From the NCBI RefSeq assembly GCF_002891295.1, contig NZ_LGUI01000010.1, forward strand, positions 297,504 to 361,503: a stretch of DNA of 64,000 nucleotides, given 5' to 3'. This document shows, in pieces, positions 25,696 to 33,594 of the stretch. Position numbers and translations under genes: made by a program. The stretch comes from Streptomyces eurocidicus (GTDB lineage: Bacteria > Actinomycetota > Actinomycetes > Streptomycetales > Streptomycetaceae). A model generated the notes under the pieces. The model searched no databases and had not been told where the DNA came from. It saw only the letters and a program-made list of their open reading frames with translations. Position 1 is the first letter of the stretch. Every line of letters begins with the position of its first letter.

Positions 25696-27125
25696 CCCTC
25701 CCTCCCGAACACCCCCGCGCCGACGCCATGGTCGTGCCGCCCCCGCAGTGCCCCGCCCACGGCCCGGGCGGCGCCACCCGGCTGTACGGGCCGGAGGCCG
25801 AGGCCGACCCCATGGGGCTGTACGAGCGGCTCCGCGAGAAGCACGGCCAGGTGGCGCCCGTCCTGCTGCACGGCGACGTCCCCGCCTGGCTCGTCCTCGG
25901 CTACCGCGAGAACCTCGACGTCGCGCGCACCCCGTCCCGGTTCTCCCGGGACTCCCGGCTCTGGCGCGAGGCGCGCGAGGGCCGGATCGCCCCCGACCAC
26001 CCGCTGACCCCGATCACCACCTGGCAGCCGATCTGCGTCTTCGCGGACGGGCAGCAGCACGAGCGCTGGCGCGGCGCGGTCAACGACGGCATCGCGCGCT
26101 TCGACAAGCGGGGCATCCGGCGCCATGTCACCCGCTTCGCCAATGAGTTGGTGGACCGCTTCTGCCAGGAGGGCCGCGCCGATCTGGTGCACCAGTTCGC
26201 GGAGCACCTGCCGATGATGGCGATGACCCAGCTGCTGGGCATGCCCGAGGCGTACGACACCCGGCTGGTCAACGCGGCCCGCGACATGATCAAGGGCACC
26301 GAGACGGCCGTCGCGAGCAACGAGTTCGTCCAGGAGACGCTCCGCAAGCTGGTGGCCCGCAAGCGGCTGGAGCCCGGCTCGGACTTCACGAGCTGGCTGC
26401 TGGAGCACCCCTCCGGGCTCACCGACGACGAGGTGCAGCAGCATCTGCGGCTGGTGCTGATCGCCGCCTACGAGACCACGGCGAACCTCATCGCCAACAC
26501 CCTGAAGATGGTGTTCACCGACGTCCGCTTCCGGGCCTCGCTCGCGGGCGGCCATATGACCCTGCCGGACGCGGTCGAGCAGGTGCTGTGGGACGAGCCG
26601 CCCTTCATCACCATCCTCGGCCGCTGGGCCACCCAGGACACCGAGCTGGCCGGGCAGCAGATCAGGGAGGGGGACGCCCTGGTGCTCGGGCTGGCCGCCG
26701 CCAACATGGACACGGTGGTCCGCCCCGACCCGGATCTGCCGATCCACGGGAACCGCTCCCACCTGGCGTTCAGCGGGGGCGCGCACGAGTGCCCCGGGCA
26801 GGACGTGGGCCGGGCGATCGCGGACACGGGCATCGACGCCCTGCTGCTGCGACTGCCCGACCTCACGCTCGCGGTGGAGGAGTCCGAGCTGGTCTACGCC
26901 TCCGCCTTGATGTCCCGTCACCTGATGGCCCTTCCGGTGAAGTTCGCGGCACAGCCGCCGCTGCCCCCGGAACCCGCCGGGGACCGCGCACCGGAAGGAC
27001 CGGCTTCCTCCGTTCAGCCCGAGCGGCCCGAACAGCCGGTCGCCACACCGGCGCCGTCCGGCCAGGTCGCACCGTCCCGGACGCCGTGGTGGAGGTCGTT
27101 GCTGCGCCGGCTGCGGCGCGGATAG
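25692..27125 (+). CDS. cvnE: conservon cytochrome P450, CYP157-like, without ExxR
   Basis: P450 of 477 residues as the fifth conservon gene, starting at GTG 25692 inside the cvnD stop. The heme loop is HLAFSGGAHECPGQDVGRAI with the ligand cysteine. The I-helix is LIAAYETTANLIAN, with alanine instead of the usual glycine before ET. The K-helix reads AVEQVLWDEPPF: aligned to the usual EExLRxxPP, the ExxR pair is Q and W. Loss of ExxR as EQ(S/V)LW is the known hallmark of the CYP157 family found in Streptomyces conservons. A proline-rich tail ends in RRLRRG. Its last 112 bases are antisense to the terpene synthase end. Confidence 0.9.
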   Translation: MTLPPEHPRADAMVVPPPQCPAHGPGGATRLYGPEAEADPMGLYERLREKHGQVAPVLLHGDVPAWLVLGYRENLDVARTPSRFSRDSRLWREAREGRIAPDHPLTPITTWQPICVFADGQQHERWRGAVNDGIARFDKRGIRRHVTRFANELVDRFCQEGRADLVHQFAEHLPMMAMTQLLGMPEAYDTRLVNAARDMIKGTETAVASNEFVQETLRKLVARKRLEPGSDFTSWLLEHPSGLTDDEVQQHLRLVLIAAYETTANLIANTLKMVFTDVRFRASLAGGHMTLPDAVEQVLWDEPPFITILGRWATQDTELAGQQIREGDALVLGLAAANMDTVVRPDPDLPIHGNRSHLAFSGGAHECPGQDVGRAIADTGIDALLLRLPDLTLAVEESELVYASALMSRHLMALPVKFAAQPPLPPEPAGDRAPEGPASSVQPERPEQPVATPAPSGQVAPSRTPWWRSLLRRLRRG

Positions 27126-28201
27126 GGAGTGGATTCGAGTTGGTCCCACCACCAGGCGACGGCGGGCAGGGGGAGCGGTTCCAGGCTGTCGTCGGCCGGG
27201 GCCGGCTTCCACCACCGCGCGGGTTCCGCGGTCCCGTAGGGGTCGGCGTAACGGGCGCAGGCCGAGGCCCAGTCGAGGTGGCCGCGGACGAACTGCCCCA
27301 GCGCCACGAGGTAGCAGCGCAGCTCCACCCCGGAGCGTGGCCAGAGCTGCTCGCGCAAGCGCAGGAAGAGCGTCATGACGCGGTCGCGCATCGCCATGGC
27401 CTCCTCCTGCGCGCGGGCGGGCGGGCAGTCCCGCTCCTGGGCGAGGACGTCGATCAGGTTGAGGTTGTCACCGGCTCGCTGGATCTCCTTGTTCCGTGAG
27501 TAGAAGTCGTTGTCCCAGGCGACGAGGGTCCAGGTCATCTCGGTCATGGCCCGGATCTCGGGCCGGTCGAGGTCCTGGTCCCGGAGCTCGTACCCTCCGG
27601 CGATGTCCATGAGGGCGGTGGACGGCGCCATGCCGATGGCGCGCATCCACATGGCGGCGTAGTCGTTGACGGACGGCAGGGCGCGGTCGCGGCGGCACGC
27701 CGCCTCCCACACCAGGCCGGACATATAGGTGCGCATGCCCTCTGTCCAGTGGCGTAACTGACCGGCCGTGGCGTGCTCGGCCAGCTCCAGGCGGATGGCG
27801 CGGAGCGCCGCCGCGTGGGGCGTGTCGTCCGGCCAGTCCGGTGTCGGGGCTTCCAGGACACGCATGATGCGGGAGGTCGTATGGGCCAGGCCGTGGGCCG
27901 TGGCGCCCGCCTCGTCGCAGAGGGCGTCGTCCAGGGAGAAGAGCACCGAGTGCAGTTTCGCCACCACCGTCAGCGGGCGGACCTGGCCATAGGGCATGGT
28001 CCTGGCGGTGAGCCCGCCGAAGTCGCAGCGGATGAGGCGTTGCCGCTGGTGGGACGAGGTATCGAGGTCCTGCTGGAGCATCCAGTCCACCGAGGCGTCG
28101 TCGATCTCCCGCACCCGGGGATGGGCCGCCGGTGGTATCGGGCAGTAGAAAGGCACGCTCTCCAAGGGCTGGACTGTTATGCGGTCTCGCACGCTCGTCA
28201 C
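27014..28201 (-). CDS. class I terpene synthase (family 2)
   Basis: Terpene cyclase of 395 residues. The aspartate-rich motif is LFSLDDALCDEAGATAHG (DDxxxD/E type). The Mg-binding NSE triad is WDNDFYSRNKEIQRAG, which matches N-D-x-x-S-x-x-x-E. A C-terminal HLDWASACARYADP replaces the usual RY pair region. These make a soluble sesquiterpene- or diterpene-type cyclase likely; the product cannot be predicted. GTG 28201 has GGAGG five bases upstream. No methyltransferase (as with 2-methylisoborneol) or prenyltransferase is adjacent. It converges on the conservon P450 and overlaps it, giving a physical cyclase-P450 pair. Confidence 0.88.
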   Translation of the reverse strand: MTSVRDRITVQPLESVPFYCPIPPAAHPRVREIDDASVDWMLQQDLDTSSHQRQRLIRCDFGGLTARTMPYGQVRPLTVVAKLHSVLFSLDDALCDEAGATAHGLAHTTSRIMRVLEAPTPDWPDDTPHAAALRAIRLELAEHATAGQLRHWTEGMRTYMSGLVWEAACRRDRALPSVNDYAAMWMRAIGMAPSTALMDIAGGYELRDQDLDRPEIRAMTEMTWTLVAWDNDFYSRNKEIQRAGDNLNLIDVLAQERDCPPARAQEEAMAMRDRVMTLFLRLREQLWPRSGVELRCYLVALGQFVRGHLDWASACARYADPYGTAEPARWWKPAPADDSLEPLPLPAVAWWWDQLESTPYPRRSRRSNDLHHGVRDGATWPDGAGVATGCSGRSG

Positions 28202-28537
28202 GCCGCCTCCCCGGGTCGACTCGCAGCGTTCCTGTCCACTTTTGCGCGGTACCTGCCCAGGGCGGACCGCGGATAACCCGTTGCACATATCCGGTCACAC
28301 CTTTCCAGCATGGGACGCAAGGTTTACTTCAGATCGTTTTCGACCGAATGCAACCAAAGACGCCCTCCGGAAGGGTAGGAACGGTTGAATATTGCACACC
28401 GTTGTCGGGGTTTTTTTCCTCATGATCCTCCGCTGTTCGAAAAACTGAGGGATGGCCGGATCCCGCTCACATATGACAGGGACGGATGATCGACGTTCCC
28501 CGGCACCGGTGATCGTCGAGCCCGAGGGAGGCATGAC
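28202..28537. other. AT-richer divergent region between terpene synthase and lnt
   Basis: 336 bases without a credible gene. Positions 28290-28470 are distinctly AT-rich for this genome, including a run of seven T at 28411-28417 after GTCGGGG. The stretch probably carries the promoters of the terpene synthase and of lnt on opposite strands. No operator could be defined with confidence. Confidence 0.4.
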
Positions 28538-30109
28538 ATGGTGAAGGCATCGTCGGCCCGGCGGTACGGCCCGCTCCGCGCCGGGCCCTGGCGCCGAGGC
28601 GCGCTGGCGGTGGTGGCGGGCGCCCTTCCCGCCCTGTGTTTTCCGGCTCCGGCCCTGTGGTGGCTCGCCTACGTGACCCTCGTGCCGTGGCTGCTGCTGA
28701 TCCGCTCGGCCGGCTCGGGCCGCCGGGCCGCGCTCGACGGGTGGCTGGGCGGGGCGGGTTTTCTGCTCGCGGTGCACCATTGGCTGCTGCCGAGTCTGCA
28801 TGTCTTCATTCTGGTACTCGCGGCGCTGCTGGGGTTGTTGTGGGCGCCGTGGGGATTGGTGGTGCATCGACTGCTGGGAGGATCACCCGGCGTCGGGCGG
28901 TGTGCGGCGGCTCTCGTCGTCGTACCCTCCGCCTGGTTGATGGTCGAACTTGTCCGTTCATGGGAGTACTTGGGTGGCCCCTGGGGGCTGTTCGGGGCGA
29001 GTCAGTGGCAGGTCGCCCCCGCGCTCAGACTGGCTTCCCTGGGCGGGATCTGGCTGGTTAGTTTCCTCCTCGTGGCCCTCAACACCGCCCTCGCCACGCT
29101 GGTTCGCGCCCCGCGCGCACGCGCCACCGGGGCGGTGGGCGTGCTCGCGTGCGCCGCGGTCGCCGCCGGTGGATGGGTGTGGGCCCCGCAGCCACGAGGC
29201 GCGGGGACCGTCCGGATCGCCGTCGTCCAGCCGGGCGTGATCTCCGGCGCGCACAGCCCGCAGCGGCGCTTCGATCGCGAGGAGGAGCTGACCCGGCGGC
29301 TGGTGGGGCACCGCCCCGACCTGGTGGTCTGGGGCGAGAGCAGCGTGGGCGAGGACCTGGACCGGCGGCCCGATCTGCGGAACCGGCTCGCCGCGCTCTC
29401 CCGGGAGACCGGCGCGGACCTGCTGGTGAACGTCGACGCCCGCCGTACGGACCGGCCCGGGATCTTCAAGAGCTCCGTGCTGATCGGCCCCGGCGGCCCC
29501 ACCGGGGACCGGTACGACAAAATGCGGCTGGTGCCGTTCGGGGAATACGTACCGGCGCGCTCGGTGCTGGGCTGGGCCACGTCGGTGGGCAAGGCGGCCG
29601 GCGAGGACCGGCAGCGGGGCGAACGGCAGGTGCTGATGCGGCTGCCGGCCGGTGGTACGGCGGCCGGCGGGCTCCGGATCGGGCCGCTGGTGTGCTTCGA
29701 GTCGGCCTTCCCCGATATGAGCCGGAAGCTGGCGCGGGACGGGGCGCAGGTGATCGTCGCCCAGTCGGCGACCTCCACCTTCCAGCACAGCTGGGCGCCC
29801 CGGCAGCACGCCTCGCTGGCGGCGATGCGGGCCGCCGAGACCTGGCGGCCCGTGGTGCACGCGACGCTGACCGGGGTGAGCACGGTCGCCGGCCCGCGCG
29901 GGGAGATCGTGGGCACACCGCTCGGCACCGAGCGCAGCGCGTCCGCCGTCTACGAGGTGCCCCTGGCCCGGGGCACCAGCCCGTACGTCCGCACGGGCGA
30001 CTGGGCCGTCCTCGGCTCGGTGGGGATCCTGGTCTGCTACGCCGCCGCCGAGGTGCTGCGGCGCTTCACCCGACGAGAGGTCAGGAAGCCTGCTCCAGAG
30101 CATCCCTGA
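28538..30109 (+). CDS. lnt: apolipoprotein N-acyltransferase
   Basis: Membrane acyltransferase of 523 residues that N-acylates the diacylglyceryl cysteine of lipoproteins. Several N-terminal membrane helices (LAVVAGALPALCFPAPALWWLAYVTLVPWLLL onward, to about residue 215) precede a nitrilase-fold domain. The catalytic triad is visible: Glu in VVWGESSVGED, Lys in YDKMRLVPFGEYVP, Cys in GPLVCFESAFPDM. A final helix (AVLGSVGILVCYAAAEVL) anchors the C-terminus. Streptomyces carry Lnt homologs. The last 29 bases overlap the convergent oxidoreductase gene. Confidence 0.92.
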   Translation: MVKASSARRYGPLRAGPWRRGALAVVAGALPALCFPAPALWWLAYVTLVPWLLLIRSAGSGRRAALDGWLGGAGFLLAVHHWLLPSLHVFILVLAALLGLLWAPWGLVVHRLLGGSPGVGRCAAALVVVPSAWLMVELVRSWEYLGGPWGLFGASQWQVAPALRLASLGGIWLVSFLLVALNTALATLVRAPRARATGAVGVLACAAVAAGGWVWAPQPRGAGTVRIAVVQPGVISGAHSPQRRFDREEELTRRLVGHRPDLVVWGESSVGEDLDRRPDLRNRLAALSRETGADLLVNVDARRTDRPGIFKSSVLIGPGGPTGDRYDKMRLVPFGEYVPARSVLGWATSVGKAAGEDRQRGERQVLMRLPAGGTAAGGLRIGPLVCFESAFPDMSRKLARDGAQVIVAQSATSTFQHSWAPRQHASLAAMRAAETWRPVVHATLTGVSTVAGPRGEIVGTPLGTERSASAVYEVPLARGTSPYVRTGDWAVLGSVGILVCYAAAEVLRRFTRREVRKPAPEHP

Positions 30110-30986
30110 CGACTCGTTCGGCCAGTTCATGGGTGCGCAGCGCGTCCTCGGCGTCCAGCACTTCGCCCGCCCGGACCGCGTCGAGGAAGGCGTGGACGAC
30201 CTGCTCGATGCCGCGCTGGCGGGCGACGGGCACCCAGTCGCCGCGGCGGCGGACGCTCGGCTGTCCCTTGTGGTCGATGACCTCGGCGAGGTTCACGACC
30301 TGCCGCTTGGTGTCCTGGCCGGAGACCTCCAGGATCTCTTCGCTGGAGCCGCTCATCCGGTTCATGGTGCCGAGGGCGGTGAAGCCGTCGCCGGACAGCT
30401 GGAGCACCACGTGGTGCATCAGGCCGTCGCGCATCCGGGCGCGGACGTCGATGTGTTCGACGGGCCCGGGTGCGAGGAAGCGCAGGGTGTCGATGACGTG
30501 GATGAAGTCGTCGAAGACGAGGGTGCGCGGGTCCTCGGCGAGGCCGACGCGGTTCTTCTGCATCAGGACGAGGTCGCGCGGGTGGTCCAGGCACTGCGCG
30601 TAGGCGGGGGCGTAGCGCCGGTTGAAGCCGACCGCCAGGCTCACCCGGCGCTCCCGTGCGAGGCGGACGAGGCGCTCGCTGCCGGCCAGGTCGTAGGCGA
30701 GGGGCTTGTCCACGTAGACGGGCACGTCCGCTTCGAGGAGGCGGGTGACGATCTCGGGGTGCGCGGCGGTGGCCGCGTGGACGAAGGCCGCGTCGAGGCC
30801 GACGGCCAGCAGCGAGTCGAGGTCGGTGTGGCGGTGCGCGGCGGGGACGCGGTAGGTGTCGGCGACGCGGTGGAGGGTCTCGGCCGTCCGGGTGTGGAGG
30901 TGGGGTTCGAGCCCCGGGTGGGTGGTGAGCACCGGCAGATACGCCTTCTGCGCGATGTCCCCGAGCCCGATGCAGCCGACCTTCAC
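30081..30986 (-). CDS. Gfo/Idh/MocA-family oxidoreductase
   Basis: NAD(P)-dependent oxidoreductase of 301 residues. The N-terminal Rossmann motif is VGCIGLGDIAQKAYLPVL, and the family EKP-type motif is VPVYVDKPLAYDL near residue 92, with the catalytic lysine. FNRRYAPAY and the C-terminal beta-sheet domain follow. It starts at GTG 30986 with GGAGG upstream. The substrate is unknown; members act on sugars, inositols or biliverdin. It is divergent from a TetR gene with a 106-base intergenic region holding an inverted repeat, so it is a likely target of that repressor. Confidence 0.85.
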   Translation of the reverse strand: MKVGCIGLGDIAQKAYLPVLTTHPGLEPHLHTRTAETLHRVADTYRVPAAHRHTDLDSLLAVGLDAAFVHAATAAHPEIVTRLLEADVPVYVDKPLAYDLAGSERLVRLARERRVSLAVGFNRRYAPAYAQCLDHPRDLVLMQKNRVGLAEDPRTLVFDDFIHVIDTLRFLAPGPVEHIDVRARMRDGLMHHVVLQLSGDGFTALGTMNRMSGSSEEILEVSGQDTKRQVVNLAEVIDHKGQPSVRRRGDWVPVARQRGIEQVVHAFLDAVRAGEVLDAEDALRTHELAERVVRDALEQAS

Positions 30987-31057
30987 GGAGCCTCCTTGGT
31001 ACGCGTTTCCGTTTGAGCAGCATACGGGCGTACGGGTGGGTGTCGGGCGGGCACGAA

Positions 31058-31073
31058 CACTACTCCTGTAGTG
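31058..31073. promoter_or_regulatory. candidate TetR operator
   Basis: Perfect inverted repeat CACTAC-TCCT-GTAGTG lies in the intergenic region between the divergent oxidoreductase and TetR genes, just upstream of the tetR ribosome-binding site (GGAGG at 31076). Size and location suit a TetR-family dimer controlling both genes. This is inference from symmetry only. Confidence 0.5.
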
Positions 31074-31092
31074 AAGGAGGTAGGTTGAAGGC

Positions 31093-31749
31093 ATGTCAGT
31101 GGAGAAGGAGCCCGCACAGCACCCCGGGAAGCCGCTGACACGGCTGCCCGCCGGAGCCGCCCGTGCCCGGCTGATCGCCGACACGGCCCTCGATCTGCTC
31201 GCCGAACGCGGCATGCGCGGGCTGACCCACCGGGCCGTCGACGAGGCGGCGGGCCTGCCGACCGGCTCGACGTCCAACCAGGCCCGGACCCGGCTCGCGC
31301 TCCTGGAGGCGGCGGTGCGCCGGCTCGCCGTGCGCGAGGGCGAGATGCTGGCACTGCGGGAGCTCCCCGACCCGGCGGGCGGACCGGAGGCGCTCGCCGA
31401 CACGATCGCGCTCGCCCTGCACCGGACCCTGACCGGCCGGCGGACACTGCTGATCGCCCGTTACGAACTGACCCTGGAGGCGTCGCGGCGCCCCGAACTG
31501 CGGGCCATCCACGACACGGAGGGCCGCGCCTTCCGCGACCCGCTCGTCGCGCTGCTGACGGCGGCGGGCTCGACGGCTCCGGAGCGGCACGCGCTGTCGG
31601 TGCTGGCTTGGTGCGAGGGGTTGATGTTCTCGTGTGCGGCGGGTTCGTATCGTGCGGAGGTGTCGGGGCTGGAGTTGTTGCGGGTGAGTGCGCGGGAGTT
31701 GTTGCGGGGGTTCTTTCCCCTACCCGCCCCTTCCCGTAACCGGGGCTGA
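31093..31749 (+). CDS. TetR-family transcriptional regulator
   Basis: Repressor-like protein of 218 residues. The N-terminal HTH spans about residues 25-70: ARARLIADTALDLLAERGMRGLTHRAVDEAAGLPTGS..., a TetR helix-turn-helix with recognition helix near LPTGSTSNQARTR. The rest is a helical ligand/dimer domain. It is divergent from the Gfo/Idh gene. The end is odd: the last dozen residues (FFPLPAPSRNRG) and the TGA are encoded by the flank of the dispersed intergenic repeat, so the natural stop seems to have been replaced by repeat sequence. Confidence 0.87.
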   Translation: MSVEKEPAQHPGKPLTRLPAGAARARLIADTALDLLAERGMRGLTHRAVDEAAGLPTGSTSNQARTRLALLEAAVRRLAVREGEMLALRELPDPAGGPEALADTIALALHRTLTGRRTLLIARYELTLEASRRPELRAIHDTEGRAFRDPLVALLTAAGSTAPERHALSVLAWCEGLMFSCAAGSYRAEVSGLELLRVSARELLRGFFPLPAPSRNRG

Positions 31750-31877
31750 CGCCCCGGGCCCCCTTTCCGCGCTACCGCGCGGTGTCCTCAATCGCCGGAC
31801 GGGCTGAATTTCAGCCCGTCCGGCGATTGAGGACCGGGGTCCGGGGCGGAGCCCCGGTTCGGGAAGGGGCGGGGAAC
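31717..31877. repeat. dispersed repeat, head-to-head pair with 24-bp palindrome
   Basis: The centre is a perfect inverted repeat with 24-base arms (31785-31808 and 31810-31833) about one base. Outside it, the left flank (31717-31784) is an inverted version of the CGGGAAGGGGCGGG tail seen at 31860-31874. The right half (31797-31877) matches copy A at 1319-1400. The whole behaves as two repeat units facing each other, and it overlaps the last codons of tetR. It may also terminate transcription from both sides. Confidence 0.75.
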
Positions 31878-31958
31878 AAGCCGCCCGCAGGCCGATGATC
31901 GGACATCACCCCTGCGGGGCATTCCCAACCCCCGCCCCCGGGCAGCAGAGTTGAGCGA

Positions 31959-32792
31959 GTGCAGCGAACCCCCGCAGCCGCGGCCCTTACGGTGATCGCC
32001 ATGATGGCCTCCGTAGGCTGCGTATCCGTATCCCCGCACACCGCCTCCCACTCCCCCGCCGGCTCGTCCCGGTGGCCGGGCACCGACCCCCGCGTGGGCC
32101 CGGGTCCGGCCCGCGAGGCCCTGGTCACGACGGAGCCGGACGGCTCCGGGGGCGGCGGACACTCCGGGCCCGGCAGGGATCCGGGAGGGCCGGGCGCACC
32201 GGCCTTCTGGAACCCCTCCGACCCCTCGCACCCCGGAGCCCCCATGGACCTGGAAAGGTTCTGGAATCCCCCGGGTTCCCCCGGCTCCCCGGGACCGTCG
32301 GGTCTGACGGGCCCGGGGGATCCGTCCGGCTCCTCCGCCCCCGCCGGCTCCGCGGGCCCCTCCGGCCGCTCGGACCGCCCGGCCCGCTCGGGCTCATCGG
32401 GCTCTTCCGGTTCCTCGGGGCCTTCGGGCTCCTCAGGACCTTCCGGTTCCTCGGGGCCTTCCGGACCGGCCGGTTCTTCCGGACCGGCCGACCGCTCACC
32501 CGTAAGGAGTTCCGCCGACCCCCCGCGCTCCTCGTCCCCCTCGGGCCCGGGTTCGTCGAGCCCCTCCGGGGAGGCGCCCCCGGACCGGTCCGCACCGCGC
32601 CAGGACACCCCCGCGCCCCAGCACCACTCGGACCCGCCCGCGAGTGCCCACACCTCCGAGCCCCGCAAGGAGGCGCCCGCTCCCGCCCCGGCGGCGGGCG
32701 GCGGCAATGTGTGCGCCATGGGCCGCGACTACGGCCGCTGGCAGCAGGGCAGCGACGCCAACCGCATCTGCGGTCAGGTGTACGGACACTGA
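31959..32792 (+). CDS. collagen-like Ser/Gly/Pro-rich lipoprotein
   Basis: Exported protein of 277 residues, starting at GTG 31959. The N-terminal hydrophobic stretch ends in ASVGC, a probable lipobox, giving a membrane-anchored protein. Residues about 95-215 are low complexity, with tandem GSSGPSG and GPSG triplets similar to collagen-like Gly-x-y repeats. A short conserved C-terminal module reads VCAMGRDYGRWQQGSDANRI followed by CGQVYGH, with two cysteines that could form a disulfide. This points to a spacer that displays a small folded head outside the membrane. The function is unknown. The gene is flanked by the palindromic repeat and ung. Confidence 0.68.
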   Translation: MQRTPAAAALTVIAMMASVGCVSVSPHTASHSPAGSSRWPGTDPRVGPGPAREALVTTEPDGSGGGGHSGPGRDPGGPGAPAFWNPSDPSHPGAPMDLERFWNPPGSPGSPGPSGLTGPGDPSGSSAPAGSAGPSGRSDRPARSGSSGSSGSSGPSGSSGPSGSSGPSGPAGSSGPADRSPVRSSADPPRSSSPSGPGSSSPSGEAPPDRSAPRQDTPAPQHHSDPPASAHTSEPRKEAPAPAPAAGGGNVCAMGRDYGRWQQGSDANRICGQVYGH

Positions 32793-32829
32793 CCCGGGCA
32801 CCGCGCCCGGGCCGGTGTCCCGCACCGGA

Positions 32830-33516
32830 TCAGACCGCCAGGTCCGGGATGCGCCAGTCGATCGGCTCGTGGCCCTGGGCGGCGACCGCCTCGTCGATCT
32901 GGGTGAAGGGGCGGCTGCCGAAGAACTTCTTGGCCGACAGCGGCGAGGGGTGCGCGCCCTTGACGACCGCGTGGCGCGACTCGTCGATCAGCGGCAGCTT
33001 CTTCTGGGCGTAGTTGCCCCAGAGCACGAAGACGGCGGGGTCGGGGCGGGAGGCCACGGCGCGGATGACCGCGTCGGTGAACTTCTCCCAGCCCTTGCCC
33101 TTGTGGGAGTTGGGCTCGCCGCCGCGGACGGTGAGGACGGCGTTGAGCAGCAGGACGCCCTGCTCGGCCCACGGCATCAGGAAGCCGTTGTCCGGGACGT
33201 CGTAGCCGAGCTCCTCGCGCATCTCCTTGTAGATGTTGCGCAGGGAGGGCGGGGTCTTGACGCCCGGCCGGACCGAGAAGGAGAGGCCGTGTCCCTGGCC
33301 CGCACCGTGGTAGGGGTCCTGCCCGAGGACGAGGACCTTCACCCGCTCGAAGGGCGTGGCCTCCAGCGCGGCGAAGACCTCGCCGCGCGGCGGGTACACC
33401 GGAGCGTTCGCCCGCTCCTCCTCGACGAAGTCGGTCAGCTCCTTGAAGTAGGGCTTCTCCAGCTCCTCGCCGAGGACTCCGCGCCAGGACTCGGGCAGCG
33501 TGTCGGTCACGGTCAC
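32830..33516 (-). CDS. ung: uracil-DNA glycosylase
   Basis: Family 1 UDG of 228 residues that removes uracil from DNA, the first step of base excision repair. The water-activating motif VLGQDPYHGAGQGHGLSFSV is near residue 65 and the minor-groove loop GAHPSPLSAKKFFGSRPF near 187. The uracil-binding NAVLTVRGGEPNSH lies between them. GTG 33516 has GGAGG seven bases upstream. The length is typical of bacterial Ung. It is a single gene on the minus strand, convergent with the collagen-like lipoprotein. Confidence 0.96.
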   Translation of the reverse strand: MTVTDTLPESWRGVLGEELEKPYFKELTDFVEEERANAPVYPPRGEVFAALEATPFERVKVLVLGQDPYHGAGQGHGLSFSVRPGVKTPPSLRNIYKEMREELGYDVPDNGFLMPWAEQGVLLLNAVLTVRGGEPNSHKGKGWEKFTDAVIRAVASRPDPAVFVLWGNYAQKKLPLIDESRHAVVKGAHPSPLSAKKFFGSRPFTQIDEAVAAQGHEPIDWRIPDLAV

Positions 33517-33594
33517 GTCGACAACCTCCGGGGTTCGTTCCGTTCAACACCGGAGAACTTACCGGCGGCCACTGACATCGCCCGCCACACGGTC

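Noticed and set aside
28295..28867. Minus-strand 190-codon frame upstream of and overlapping lnt
   Set aside because: Lies mostly antisense to lnt; glutamine/arginine-rich with no recognisable pattern.
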